A DNA stretch of 49,727 bases from Amphimedon queenslandica. Its lineage: Eukaryota > Porifera > Demospongiae > Haplosclerida > Niphatidae. The notes under the pieces are model-generated. The model was not told the DNA's origin. It did no database searches and saw only the letters and a list, made by a program, of their open reading frames with translations. Of this stretch, positions 41,263 through 49,727 are shown piece by piece. The stretch covers positions 140,478 to 190,204 of the forward strand of contig NW_003546298.1 of assembly GCF_000090795.2 (NCBI RefSeq), given 5' to 3'. The stretch's first letter is position 1; every line of letters starts with the position of its first letter. The position numbers and the translations under genes are program-made.

Positions 41263-42285
41263 TTAGTACTTCTTGAACCATAAATATAATAAAAGGCAGA
41301 CTACTATTGGCAGTATGAATACTGTCATTGTTTTAAAAAGGTCACTATGCTCCTTTTTCACCTGATCATGGTCACTTCTCAATTTCTCGTGTTTAACTAT
41401 CAGCTGACTTAGCTTATCATCAATGTCGTAGTACACCTTCCCATGCAATAAGTCATGCTGACTTCGTAAATCAGCTCGCATTTTATTCAGCTCTGTATTT
41501 AAATAATTAATCTGTCTCTGGAGATTGCTTTGCTCTGCTTTCGATTGCTCCTTTTCTTGCTCTATCCTGCATAAAAGTCTGCTACAAGTTTCAACCAGTA
41601 CTTCTGTATGTGGTTCTAAGTGGTGCTCCTCACTATTCATTCTCAACGGCATCATTAGGCAACCTAATGCACTGTACTTACACTCTACAGGACTAAGCGG
41701 GCATACTAGTAGATGGTCTTGTACATCACAGCGTGGGATCTTTGCCACAGTGGTGCATTTATATGGACACTCTACAGGGAACAAAGGACACTCTGGGTAA
41801 TGCGTTTGTCGTATGTAGATATAGGTGTCTTTTAATCCACAGTGCTTACACTTGTATGGCCTTGCAGGACATTCTTTCTCTTGGTGTCTCTTTAATTTGT
41901 ATGCTTGTATGTATTCTTCAGGACAACCAGGGTGTGGGCATCTCACTCTCCCACAATTTTCTGATAGATGAGTCCTAATCTGGCGTAACTCTCCAACCCA
42001 TTCACAGCCTGTCCTTTCTTTATTGGTGCAATATACTATCTGACTGCCTAGGAACCGTGCAAAGTTTCTGTCTTTAAAGACAGCAAAGTTATGGCCACTG
42101 GCTCTGCAGTAGGGGCAAGAGGTAGTAACCCTTGCAATGCATGTCTCACAAAAGTGTTGTCCACAGCAAGATGCTTGACACGGTTCCTCTATTATAACCT
42201 GGAGGCATATAGGACACTCTATGTTGTCCAAGCTCTCAGGAAGCTCTTTTTGAAATATCAAGTCATTTCTTGAGAGTTGAGACAT
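41263..42285 (-). CDS. TRAF-like RING / zinc-finger protein with C-terminal membrane anchor
   Basis: A 340-residue single-exon protein. RING finger at residues 24-60 (C24, C27, C41 or C40, H44, C46, C49, C57, C60), the E3 ubiquitin ligase type found in TRAF proteins. Next come Cys/His-rich TRAF-type zinc fingers at about 85-225 (CPHPGC, H..C, CPYKC, CKYSALGC patterns) and a coiled coil at about 238-315. The usual C-terminal MATH/TRAF-C domain is missing. Instead the protein ends with a hydrophobic helix (about 322-337, VFILPIVVCLLLYLWF) and Lys-Lys-Tyr, as in a tail-anchored protein of the ER or mitochondrial outer membrane. A role in ubiquitin signalling is likely; the target is unknown. It is transcribed divergently from the kelch-kinase gene, with the two start codons 180 bases apart. 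Confidence 0.9.
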   Translation of the reverse strand: MSQLSRNDLIFQKELPESLDNIECPICLQVIIEEPCQASCCGQHFCETCIARVTTSCPYCRASGHNFAVFKDRNFARFLGSQIVYCTNKERTGCEWVGELRQIRTHLSENCGRVRCPHPGCPEEYIQAYKLKRHQEKECPARPYKCKHCGLKDTYIYIRQTHYPECPLFPVECPYKCTTVAKIPRCDVQDHLLVCPLSPVECKYSALGCLMMPLRMNSEEHHLEPHTEVLVETCSRLLCRIEQEKEQSKAEQSNLQRQINYLNTELNKMRADLRSQHDLLHGKVYYDIDDKLSQLIVKHEKLRSDHDQVKKEHSDLFKTMTVFILPIVVCLLLYLWFKKY

Positions 42286-42465
42286 TCATTGATGGGAATC
42301 TGCTGCAACCCCTCCTCTCTTCTGCTCCAGCCCCTCCTCTCTTTACTCTTCTTCTTGAAACTTCTCACGTGATCTGTATTAAAATGGCTGTTTGCTGGTC
42401 GGGGCTATGGCATTTATAAGTAAGTAAGTACTGATACTAGTAAGTACTATTCCAGTGAACATGTG
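42286..42465. promoter_or_regulatory. Putative bidirectional promoter
   Basis: The 180-base interval between the divergent ATGs. It contains two 'cccctcctctct' repeats (42308 and 42331 areas), a palindromic E-box TCACGTGA at 42365-42372 and a weak TATA-like 'atttataag' near 42412. A start-stop pair ATGTGA at 42461-42466 overlaps the ATG at 42466. Confidence 0.5.
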
Positions 42466-45400
42466 ATGTCCACAATAGATCAACCAAATGGAAGAGCCCA
42501 TCACCAAACTGTATCAGTAGGTAATTCACTGTACGTGTGGGCTGGTTATCAAGATGGTTTACCTGGAGCTCATGACAGCATAGAGAAGAGAAGATTCACC
42601 AGTAGCATACAGCAAATTACTCCTTCAACTGGTCAATGGGTCACTAGAAGTACTACTGGGACTCCTCCATTAGGAGTCCTTGGATACTGCTGTGTTGCAG
42701 TAAATGAACTATTGTACTATTTTTTGGGATATTGTGGTCATGGTGACTGCTTTTACAACAGTATTACACAACTGGATACTGTTAGTCTTCAATGGAGAGA
42801 ATTAGAGCCAACTGATGCAACTAGACCAGTTATGAGGAGAGCTTACGGTGGAATGCTATCATTTGAACATTATGGAGTACATCATTTACTAATGATAGGA
42901 GGTCTGGGATCAGAACCAGCTGTGCAGCTACCTCATTATAAGTACATCAAGTTACGCAGTGGAAGATGGCATACTGATGAGCACTCAATATATAATATAT
43001 CATCAAGTAAAAATTATCTTTATTTAGATATTAGTTAATAGTTAATTTAGGAAAATGGAGTAATCCCTCAATCATTGGTCAGTGTATTCGACCTGCTTTT
43101 GGCTTTATCATTGAAAGAATCAACAACACTAGAGCTGTTCTGTTTGGTGGAATAGAGACTAATGATGATGCCAAGATTACTGCTACTAACAATGTTTATC
43201 TGTTAGAGATATCAATCACCACTGTGGTATGTTTAATACACAAACATAAAAAATAGTTAATGTGTTATTCACTAGTTCTGGCAGTGTATAAAGAAACCCG
43301 AAGCAATATACCAATGGCCTGTGGGTAGATACCGTCATGCAGGTGCTGTTGTCATAACTGGACCGGACAGTCCTATGCTAGTGATAGCTGGTGGAAGGGA
43401 CATGAATAATGATACATTAGATGATTGTTGGATCTTTAACATCACTCAAAGTTTGTGGATAAAGGTACATGTATGTCCAGTGAGATACATGTAAGCTATT
43501 AATTTCTTTCTATTAACAGTTAGATGCACCTCAAACTGTTTGTAAGAGATGGGCTCATTCTCTCTTAGTGTTCGTTATGAGTCCTCATCGTGTTTGGATA
43601 GTGTCAGTTGGAGGACAAGTTGATAAGACATCATTTGTCACTCACCCTAATGTTGTGATGCTAACTGAAGTACATGTAGGTCAGTGTGCTTTTTTATTTC
43701 ATAGCCAGGGCTGTTTTGAAATTTATACTAACTAATTGTTCATTAAGTGGAACCTCTGAATAACGAAACTTTTGGGACACAAGAATCTTTTCATTACATA
43801 GAGGTTTTCATTAAAGGAAAGTTTTGTAAATGAGGCATCCCCAATGTGAGACTTTACCTTTTTATAAAAAATGAGGGGCAGTAGACAGCAGAGTAAGCTG
43901 GGTAACAAATTGCAGAACAAGAAAAGAGAATAAGAAAATAAGTTTGCAGAATATGTTTCATAATGAGGGAAAGGCTGTTTAAGGGAATTATCTGTGCTCC
44001 TGGATAGTAAGATGGCAAAATAAGAGTGACAGAGCATAATGTGTGGAGAAGAAAGACGCCATTTTTACAGTGGGCGGGTCTGTTTTTAATTGATTATTTT
44101 ATTATATGACATCATAGAACTAGTGCTCATGCGTGGCCACACCCACTTTTCATTAAATGAAAGTAAAATGGCATCTTGGTCAGAAAGAAGCTTTCGTTAT
44201 TTCATAATAGAGGAGTTTTCGTTAAAGGGAGGCCTGTTTTCATTGAAAAAATGGGGAAATGAGTTGGTACATTTAATTTTTTTTTCATTATAAAGAGGTT
44301 TTCGTTAAAGAGAAGTTCCGTTATCAGAGGTTCCACTGTATTTCTATAAGTGGGTACGTTATGAAATTTACAGCATAAGGGTAATTCTCCTTTATTAACA
44401 TAAATAATTTAGATAGGCAACATAGGCCACAACTAGAGGCGGAGTTATATATCAGTCATCTGCTATTGCTATTTGTTTTTCGTTGACTTACCTTGACTGG
44501 CAATTAAAATTGCCTTTGCAAAAAATTACGAAGGAGAATTGAAACATAGTGACCTTTAGGCTTTGACATAATTGTCTGTTGATAAATTACCCCAATGTTA
44601 AAATATCCAGTCATCTCTATAGCTTTTGCGGGTAGGTGATTGACCATGTTTGCCTTTCTAAATTTACACACTACAATTTACATCTGTGTGTATTTGTACC
44701 ATATAAAGCCAGAAATCTAGATTAAATAATTTTTTATATTTTTACATCTATTAGGTACTAACAGTGAAGGAGAGTGGATAGTAGGGGATACATTAGATAC
44801 CGATGGTATGAATAATAAATACAAGAAAAGGTATGAGCAGCAACTACAGTTAACATTAGGAGGAAGAAAATCATTGGAAGAGTACCAGAAACCAAGAAAA
44901 GGAGATATGCCAGTTGATGTTGAGCAAACGGTACAAGCTCTTCTGAAGAGTCTTGAAGAGAAGGAGAGAGAATTACAAGAAAAGGAGAGAGAGGCACAAT
45001 CTTATTGTCAGCAAATGGAGCAAAAGGAAAGAGAAAAAGCAGAGAAAGAGCAAGAAATAAGGAGATATCAGCATAAGCTACAAGAGATAGAAGCAGAAAA
45101 TCAGGAGAAGGATAGGGAGTTACGTCAGTCTCAAGAGGCAGTTCGTAGGTACCAGCAACAAGGACTTACTGATGATCACTGGGTTATCAATAGAGATGAG
45201 GTGACTTTGACAAAGGAGGAGTTAGGAAGAGGGTCTTATGCTGTCGTTACTGTTGGTATCTTTAGAGGTTTAAGGGTAGCTGTCAAGTCACTTCATACTA
45301 TCATCATCTCAGATTATAATCAAGGTCTTTTCTCCAGGGAAATGAGTATAGCATCACGAGTACGTCATCCTAACCTGGTCCAGTTTATTGGTGCAACTAA

Positions 45401-45953
45401 GGTGGGTAATCCTCTCATCTTAACGGAACTGATGAGCACTAGTCTTAATCATGTGCTTCAGAAAAACCGATTAACCAATCAGCAGATTCTTAGTATTGCT
45501 CAAGATGTAGCTTTAGGTCTCAACTACCTTCACCTGTTAAAGCCTCAGCCTATCATTCACAGAGATGTCAGCAGTCCTAATGTATTGTTAAAACCTCGCA
45601 CTGGACCTGCTGGTTATGAAGCGAAAGTAGCAGATTATGGTACAGCTAAATTGCAACAACAAGGCACTAGTACTGGTACTGTTATGCCAGGCAATCCAGC
45701 ATATGCTGCACCAGAAGCTCGTGATCCTGATCAACACAGTCCAGCAATGGATGTCTACAGTTACTCTGTTCTCCTTATGGAAGTGAATTTATGTTGTCCA
45801 CCAGAAATGACGGCAGTAGAGAGAGCAAGGCAATCTGGTACTGTCTCTTGGTCTGATATGAAGTCTCTAATACAAAGAGGACTAAAAGCTGATCCTATAG
45901 ATCGTCCAACTATGACCCAAGTAATAGAGTCATTGAAAAGAATTAAAATTTGA
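42466..45953 (+). CDS. Kelch-propeller / coiled-coil / protein kinase fusion, copy 2
   Basis: Five exons: 42466-43006, 43051-43226, 43276-43464, 43520-43679 and 44755-45953, with the same phases as copy 1, giving 754 residues. The kelch region spans residues 1-350; several blades keep Gly-Gly, while the first two read VWAG and YYFLG. The coiled coil is at about 413-491, shorter than in copy 1. The kinase spans about 505-754: GRGSYAVV loop, Lys533 in VAVK, Glu551 in the C-helix, HRDVSSPN with Asp626, Asp649 in DYG and APE at 674-676. All catalytic residues are present. The last intron holds a pogo-like MITE. The main ATG follows a minimal upstream ATG-TGA. It shares a promoter region with the TRAF-like gene. 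Confidence 0.88.
43744..44340. mobile_element. Pogo/Tigger-like non-autonomous element in an intron
   Basis: About 593 bases between TA dinucleotides (43744-43745 and 44339-44340). The ends are inverted repeats: left 'agtggaacctctgaataacg', right, read in reverse, 'cagtggaacctctgataacg'. The terminal sequence and TA target match the pogo/Tigger style. Internal short repeats of 'ttcgttaaag' type are present. No transposase frame is seen. Confidence 0.75.
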
Positions 45954-46256
45954 TATTTTGATATTCTAATTTCTGCCTTTTAATAGTTTTAAACTATAAT
46001 TTTTTTGTATCGAGTTATTATAGTTTTTGCTTCTTAGTTAGTTTTTTTCTTGTTTTGTTGGTGTGTGAACTGAGCCCTTAAATGTACACGTAGAAGTCTT
46101 GCAGCACGTCCACTTTTTAATCAGTTTTGTGTACTAATTAGGTGACATTGTGCCATTATTGTTACTTCCTTATACAAGGAATCATTTACTCTACAATCAT
46201 GAATAAAATTTACACAGGAAGTGACATTGTGCTGACTCAACTCAACTGTGTATGTC
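45954..46256. other. Short intergenic gap
   Basis: Nothing recognised; T-rich sequence after the kinase stop that probably holds its 3' end and the promoter of the next gene. Confidence 0.5.
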
Positions 46257-48842
46257 ATGGCTGACTCAGATAGTGGTAAGTCCAGTCAATTAGCACTTAG
46301 AGACAGTCTTAAAATCACTTTAAAACCTTTAGATGGCACTCCAGCTGATATCTATCAGGCAGCTTTGCCTTCAATTTCTCCGTTAATTGGGAAAAAAATC
46401 AAATTTTACTAATGTCACTAATTGCTTGTTTGGAAGGAAACTAATCACCGTACAAGAGTTAAATGGAATAACATCACAACAAAATCTGACTGATGATGAA
46501 AGGGGAAGCAAAGTAGCCTTCATTTTATACGAAAAAATAGAAGAGAGTGCTAAGAGTGATCCAAGAGATGGTCCCGTTCGATGCTTGATGACTATTTGTG
46601 ATGTCTTCGAAAACCAAATAATCAATGATGCATCATTAAAGACACATGCAGCTAGTATGAGGAGCAAAATTGCATCAGGTAATTATTTAAGGCATAATTA
46701 TAAGGTCGGGTAGGTCTTTTCCAGCAGTTGTGTCATTTTCTCTAAAAAACTATTTTTATTATTTTGTTTTTTGCTATAATTCTCAATTATAGCAAAGTCT
46801 ATATTTACCTTTGCAAAGGACAAAACAATAATAAAGAAAAGATGAATTGTCTAAAAATGAGCTGGAAACATGATAATGTCCCTATCTATAACAGTGGGGG
46901 TTAAAATTGTATCAAGGAGTTTTCATATTAATTGTTATTTTTATTTTGTCAGGTAGACCACCTCAAGTACCAACCATTCAACACACTCAAGTTGGACACA
47001 CCATGACACCCAAAACAAAAAATAAGGGTACGTTTTGTTTGCAATTTTAAAATTTTAATTTTGTACACATTGTTAGCTGCTTCTGATAGATTAAGAGAAG
47101 TGTCAGATAGGCTAGCGTGCTCAATATCATCTTGTCTGATGGACGTTACTAGCAAGCTTTATGCTGGTAATGTAATCGGACTTTCATTGAAAGATGAGAT
47201 GATCAATGGTCATGATATTGATTCAAGGAAAGCTACAAAGCTAGTTAATGAATTACAAAGAGCTCTTGATAATCACACTAGACCTGATACATACTTGGAT
47301 GAAATGTGCAGAGTATTAAGAAATGTTCGAGAGAAACAAATCACTGATATAGTGGACACATTGAGTAGTTTTAAGTGAACTAAAATATTGCTATAGATTT
47401 TCTAATATTTTCAGGATATTGCCTTACTTTAAATTATTTTAAGTATTTTAGTAATATTGATAAACATAGTGCTTAGTTTTATTTATAAAAATTTTGTTTT
47501 GCATACATGACTATTTTAGAATTGGGCATGATGCATTGCTGTCTTATGATGTAAATGGAAATTGGAAAAATTTGCTAAACATACAATGCTGCCACAAATG
47601 CTATATATATATATATATATATATATGCAGCTTTTATGTTGATAGTCTGTCTATCAAAAACTTTAGTTTTAAAATTTAATTAACTAAGCTGATAATAATA
47701 AATCAATATATTGGTCTTCTTAGACTGTCAGAGGGCAAGGTATACTAGATAGTGCTAGCTTGATTGTAGTCTAAAGCAACTTTATTATGCTTTCATCATA
47801 GGTAATGATGTTAGTGCAGTTTCGACTGGTCCAGCAATGGTCCCTGCATTCCAAAGTGAGTCCTCATACAGTAACCAAAATAGTAAGTAGGGTGCAGGCA
47901 AGTTAATATTTTCACTATTATACATGTTTAGATGTATAGTACAATGGGAATGTGGTTTGAATATGGCTGGCTATTTTAAACGGTCATAAAAAGAAAACTA
48001 ATTTATGGGAAAATTCTACATGGCCAGAATGAAGTGCTAACGTTTATCTAGAAAATTATTTGGAGTCTCAAAATTTGACGAATTGACTCTAAAAACAAAT
48101 CAACTCTAAAAGAGGTTTGGAGATTACAATTTTGATTAAATTTTGAAGCATTTGAACACTGCTAAAAAAGACTTATCAAATTGAAAACTAAAATTTTGAC
48201 AATTCAACAATATCACCAAAATTTTACTCCACTAAATTTTTAGCTATAATATGGTATATCTATGCAGCTTTTATTGAGTAGTGATTTTTGTTTTTTCAAA
48301 CAAAACTGTTTGATAAAACTTTGACCAACAAAAATTTGGAGCTATATAGTAGTTTGGTTGCTTTCAATATTAGACTAAAAAGCACAGCTTTATTATACTT
48401 TCGTCATAGGTAATGATGCTACTGCAGTTCCAACTGATCCAGCAATGGTCCTTGCATTCCCAACAGAACCCTCTTACAGTAACAAAAACAGTAAGTGGGC
48501 AATAGACAAGTTAACATTTACACTGTATATGTTTTAGATGCTCACAAAGTTTTGACAAGTAGTAATGACATGTTAACAAAGATTGATTTGATGTATTTAG
48601 CAGATAAGATGGTAGAAAAAGGTATCATTACAAGTGAGCAAAAAAGGGAAATAGTTGATGACAGATATCATGGACTGTCTGGATTCCAGCGCATCAATAA
48701 GTTACTGGATCATTTGAGAGACACTGTTGAAGTCAATGAGGGAACATTTCAATGGTTCATTAAAATTTTAAATGATTATAATACTGTGTGGTCAAAAAGT
48801 GTTGCTAAGAAACTAATGGATAAGTATACTGAAGTAGGTTAA
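46257..48842 (+). CDS. Death-fold (CARD-like) gene with alternative terminal exons
   Basis: Exons read by eye, all joined in phase 1: 46257-46678, 46953-47027, 47077-47378 (ends in a stop), 47802-47882, 48410-48490 and 48538-48842 (ends in a stop). Three exons each encode about 100 residues of helical CARD/DED-like sequence with spaced Leu/Ile and a recurring 'G.I....K.E.' pattern; linkers are Pro/Thr/Ser-rich. Because 47077-47378 contains a stop, the second and third domains cannot be in one protein: an mRNA must end at one or the other. CARD-type domains assemble immune and cell-death complexes; that role is inferred from the fold only. The first exon is open from ATG 46257 but has one extra A in a seven-A run (46392-46398) that shifts the frame. 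The death-fold call needs a profile search. Confidence 0.6.
47602..47626. repeat. (AT)n microsatellite
   Basis: Twelve TA units, between the two possible terminal exons of the CARD-like gene. Confidence 0.95.
47770..47935 (+). repeat. Duplicated 81-bp linker exon with intron edges
   Basis: The exon 47802-47882 and its borders are copied at 48410-48490. The encoded linkers share the frame 'GND..AV.T.PAMV.AF'. After the first copy, the acceptor-like 'catgtttag' at about 47923-47931 corresponds to the acceptor used before the last domain exon, but the domain exon itself is missing there. Confidence 0.75.
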
Positions 48843-49356
48843 AAATTTCACTTTTACTAATCTGACTTTCGTCATAGCTACAGATGACAAGTTAATCAGC
48901 AGCAACATGTTTTCTATTTGCGAAACCTGGTTTAACTATATATTAGATTTTAAAATAATAATTATAGCTAAATTTATTTTAAAAATAAGACATTTTGAAC
49001 AACAAGAAACAATAACGGGGGTTGGGGGTATTATTATTCATGTAGACTATCATGTACCTGTAGACTAGAATGTGTATGAACATGCAACAGTTAGTCTAGA
49101 TAGTTACAGTACAATTGGAGCTCATAGGTACATGTAAATCTTCTGATAAAAATACTACAATAGCATTACAAATTTACAATGTAGGATCTAGAGCCATAAT
49201 AATTATAATACTAACATAGCAGGAATTAATTTTGTTAAAATTTTAAAAAAATTAATTCAGCCAGCAAAAGACATAATAAGTCAGGCCGGCCTGACAAACA
49301 ATAGCGTATAATAGCATAGCAATTTAACAGCATAAATATTCTTGCAAAAACAGCAG
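48843..49356. other. Intergenic gap between convergent genes
   Basis: No gene seen; AT-rich sequence with a short G-rich patch near 49018-49030, between the 3' ends of the CARD-like gene (+) and the sulfatase gene (-). Confidence 0.5.
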
Positions 49357-49727
49357 CTAGATAGTTGGAGGTAAAGCAGCTCTCCAGCCATCTTGTAGTG
49401 CTTTACGTAATTCAGTTACAGTAGATTCCATTTCTGGTTTATCAGCAATATTAATGTTCTCATCATTGAATGAAACCGTTGGAGTAGAGTGATCATAAAG
49501 CTCAGTGCCCCACTTCTTATCAAAGTCTGGTTTAGAAGTATCACGATCAAATGTATACCATTCGGTGAAACGATACTTGTCAGTACGAATAGTATAGCCC
49601 ATTACATTCTCATCATGTTGGTTATGGTCAAAAGGTGGATGTCCTGGGATTTTTACCATACCAGAGTAAGGTCGTGGAAATTGTGAAAAAGCTCCTTTCT
49701 TCCATTCTTGATCTGGATTCTTAAGAA
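49357..49727 (-). CDS. IDS: Iduronate-2-sulfatase-like protein, C-terminal part (runs off the window)
   Basis: The last 122 codons of a lysosomal sulfatase that removes 2-O-sulfate from iduronate in dermatan and heparan sulfate. The frame is open from the right edge at 49727 to the stop at 49357-49359. It contains the family's C-terminal signature: 'AFSQFPRP' followed further on by 'VMGYTIRTDKYRFTEWYTF', then 'ELYDH' and a final helix with 'LRKALQDGWRA'. The catalytic Cys region is outside the window. The neighbour on the left is convergent, so the two genes share a 3' region of about 500 bases. Other sulfatases have related ends, but the MGYxIRT..YR(F/Y)T pattern favours the iduronate-2-sulfatase group. 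Confidence 0.88.
   Translation of the reverse strand, partial: LKNPDQEWKKGAFSQFPRPYSGMVKIPGHPPFDHNQHDENVMGYTIRTDKYRFTEWYTFDRDTSKPDFDKKWGTELYDHSTPTVSFNDENINIADKPEMESTVTELRKALQDGWRAALPPTI

Noticed and set aside
43732-44037. Minus-strand frame of 101 codons in the last intron of kelch-kinase copy 2
   Set aside because: It lies inside the pogo-like non-autonomous element and shows no transposase motif.
46276-46363. Strong donor GGTAAGTC in the first CARD-like exon as a way round the frameshift
   Set aside because: None of the four AG sites downstream within the exon restores the frame needed after 46387.
47375-47380. Alternative donor (GTGAAC) that might bypass the stop at 47376 and join both CARD-like domains
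   Set aside because: Using it would give phase 2, which does not fit the phase-1 acceptor at 47802 and makes an immediate stop.
1-49727. tRNA, rRNA or other structured RNA genes
   Set aside because: No cloverleaf, box A/B pair or rRNA-like segment was noticed; a dedicated scan was not possible.

Overview
The window looks like a piece of a demosponge genome, most like Amphimedon queenslandica. The DNA is AT-rich, introns are short, animal-type genes are tightly packed (PPWD1, a TRAF-like RING protein, CARD-like death-fold exons, iduronate-2-sulfatase), and a lineage-specific family of intronless rhodopsin-like GPCRs fills much of it. The species is an inference from content; no search was possible.

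Layout. (1) 116-463 (-): first exon of a Ser/Thr-rich, probably secreted or membrane protein. (2) 980-22545: a tandem GPCR array on the + strand with five intact genes (3230, 5613, 14841, 17552, 21634), one copy broken by a single-base deletion (19804) and four relics (982, 1912, 13660, 19179). Two neighbouring blocks, about 2600-14215 and 14216-19750, are copies of each other (A gene, B gene, flank, dead C relic, flank). The first block was enlarged by two mobile elements: a Crypton-like tyrosine-recombinase element (about 6704-8640) and a decayed DIRS-like retroelement (about 9470-13580). (3) 22820-26814: the last 14 coding exons of PPWD1, a spliceosomal WD40/cyclophilin protein, with no N-terminal exons in the window. 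(4) 26985-30677: a dead kinase fragment, then a gene joining a six-motif kelch propeller, a coiled coil and a protein kinase. (5) 33717-40285: three more intact GPCRs (two on -, one on +) and a short relic, whose flanks show they are rearranged copies of the first array. (6) 40548-41094: a miniature deletion derivative of PPWD1. (7) 41263-45953: a tail-anchored TRAF-like RING protein head-to-head with a second kelch-kinase gene. (8) 46257-48842: a gene for death-fold (CARD-like) domains with two possible terminal exons. (9) 49357-49727 (-): the 3' end of an iduronate-2-sulfatase-like gene.

The window combines cell-surface receptors (GPCRs) with proteins typical of intracellular and innate signalling (RING/TRAF, kelch-kinase, CARD-like). 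Nothing in the sequence proves they act together. What it shows directly is recent local duplication, inversion and pseudogene formation, with sets of genes copied together with their flanks. Exon limits were read by eye from GT/AG sites, frame and comparison between duplicate copies.
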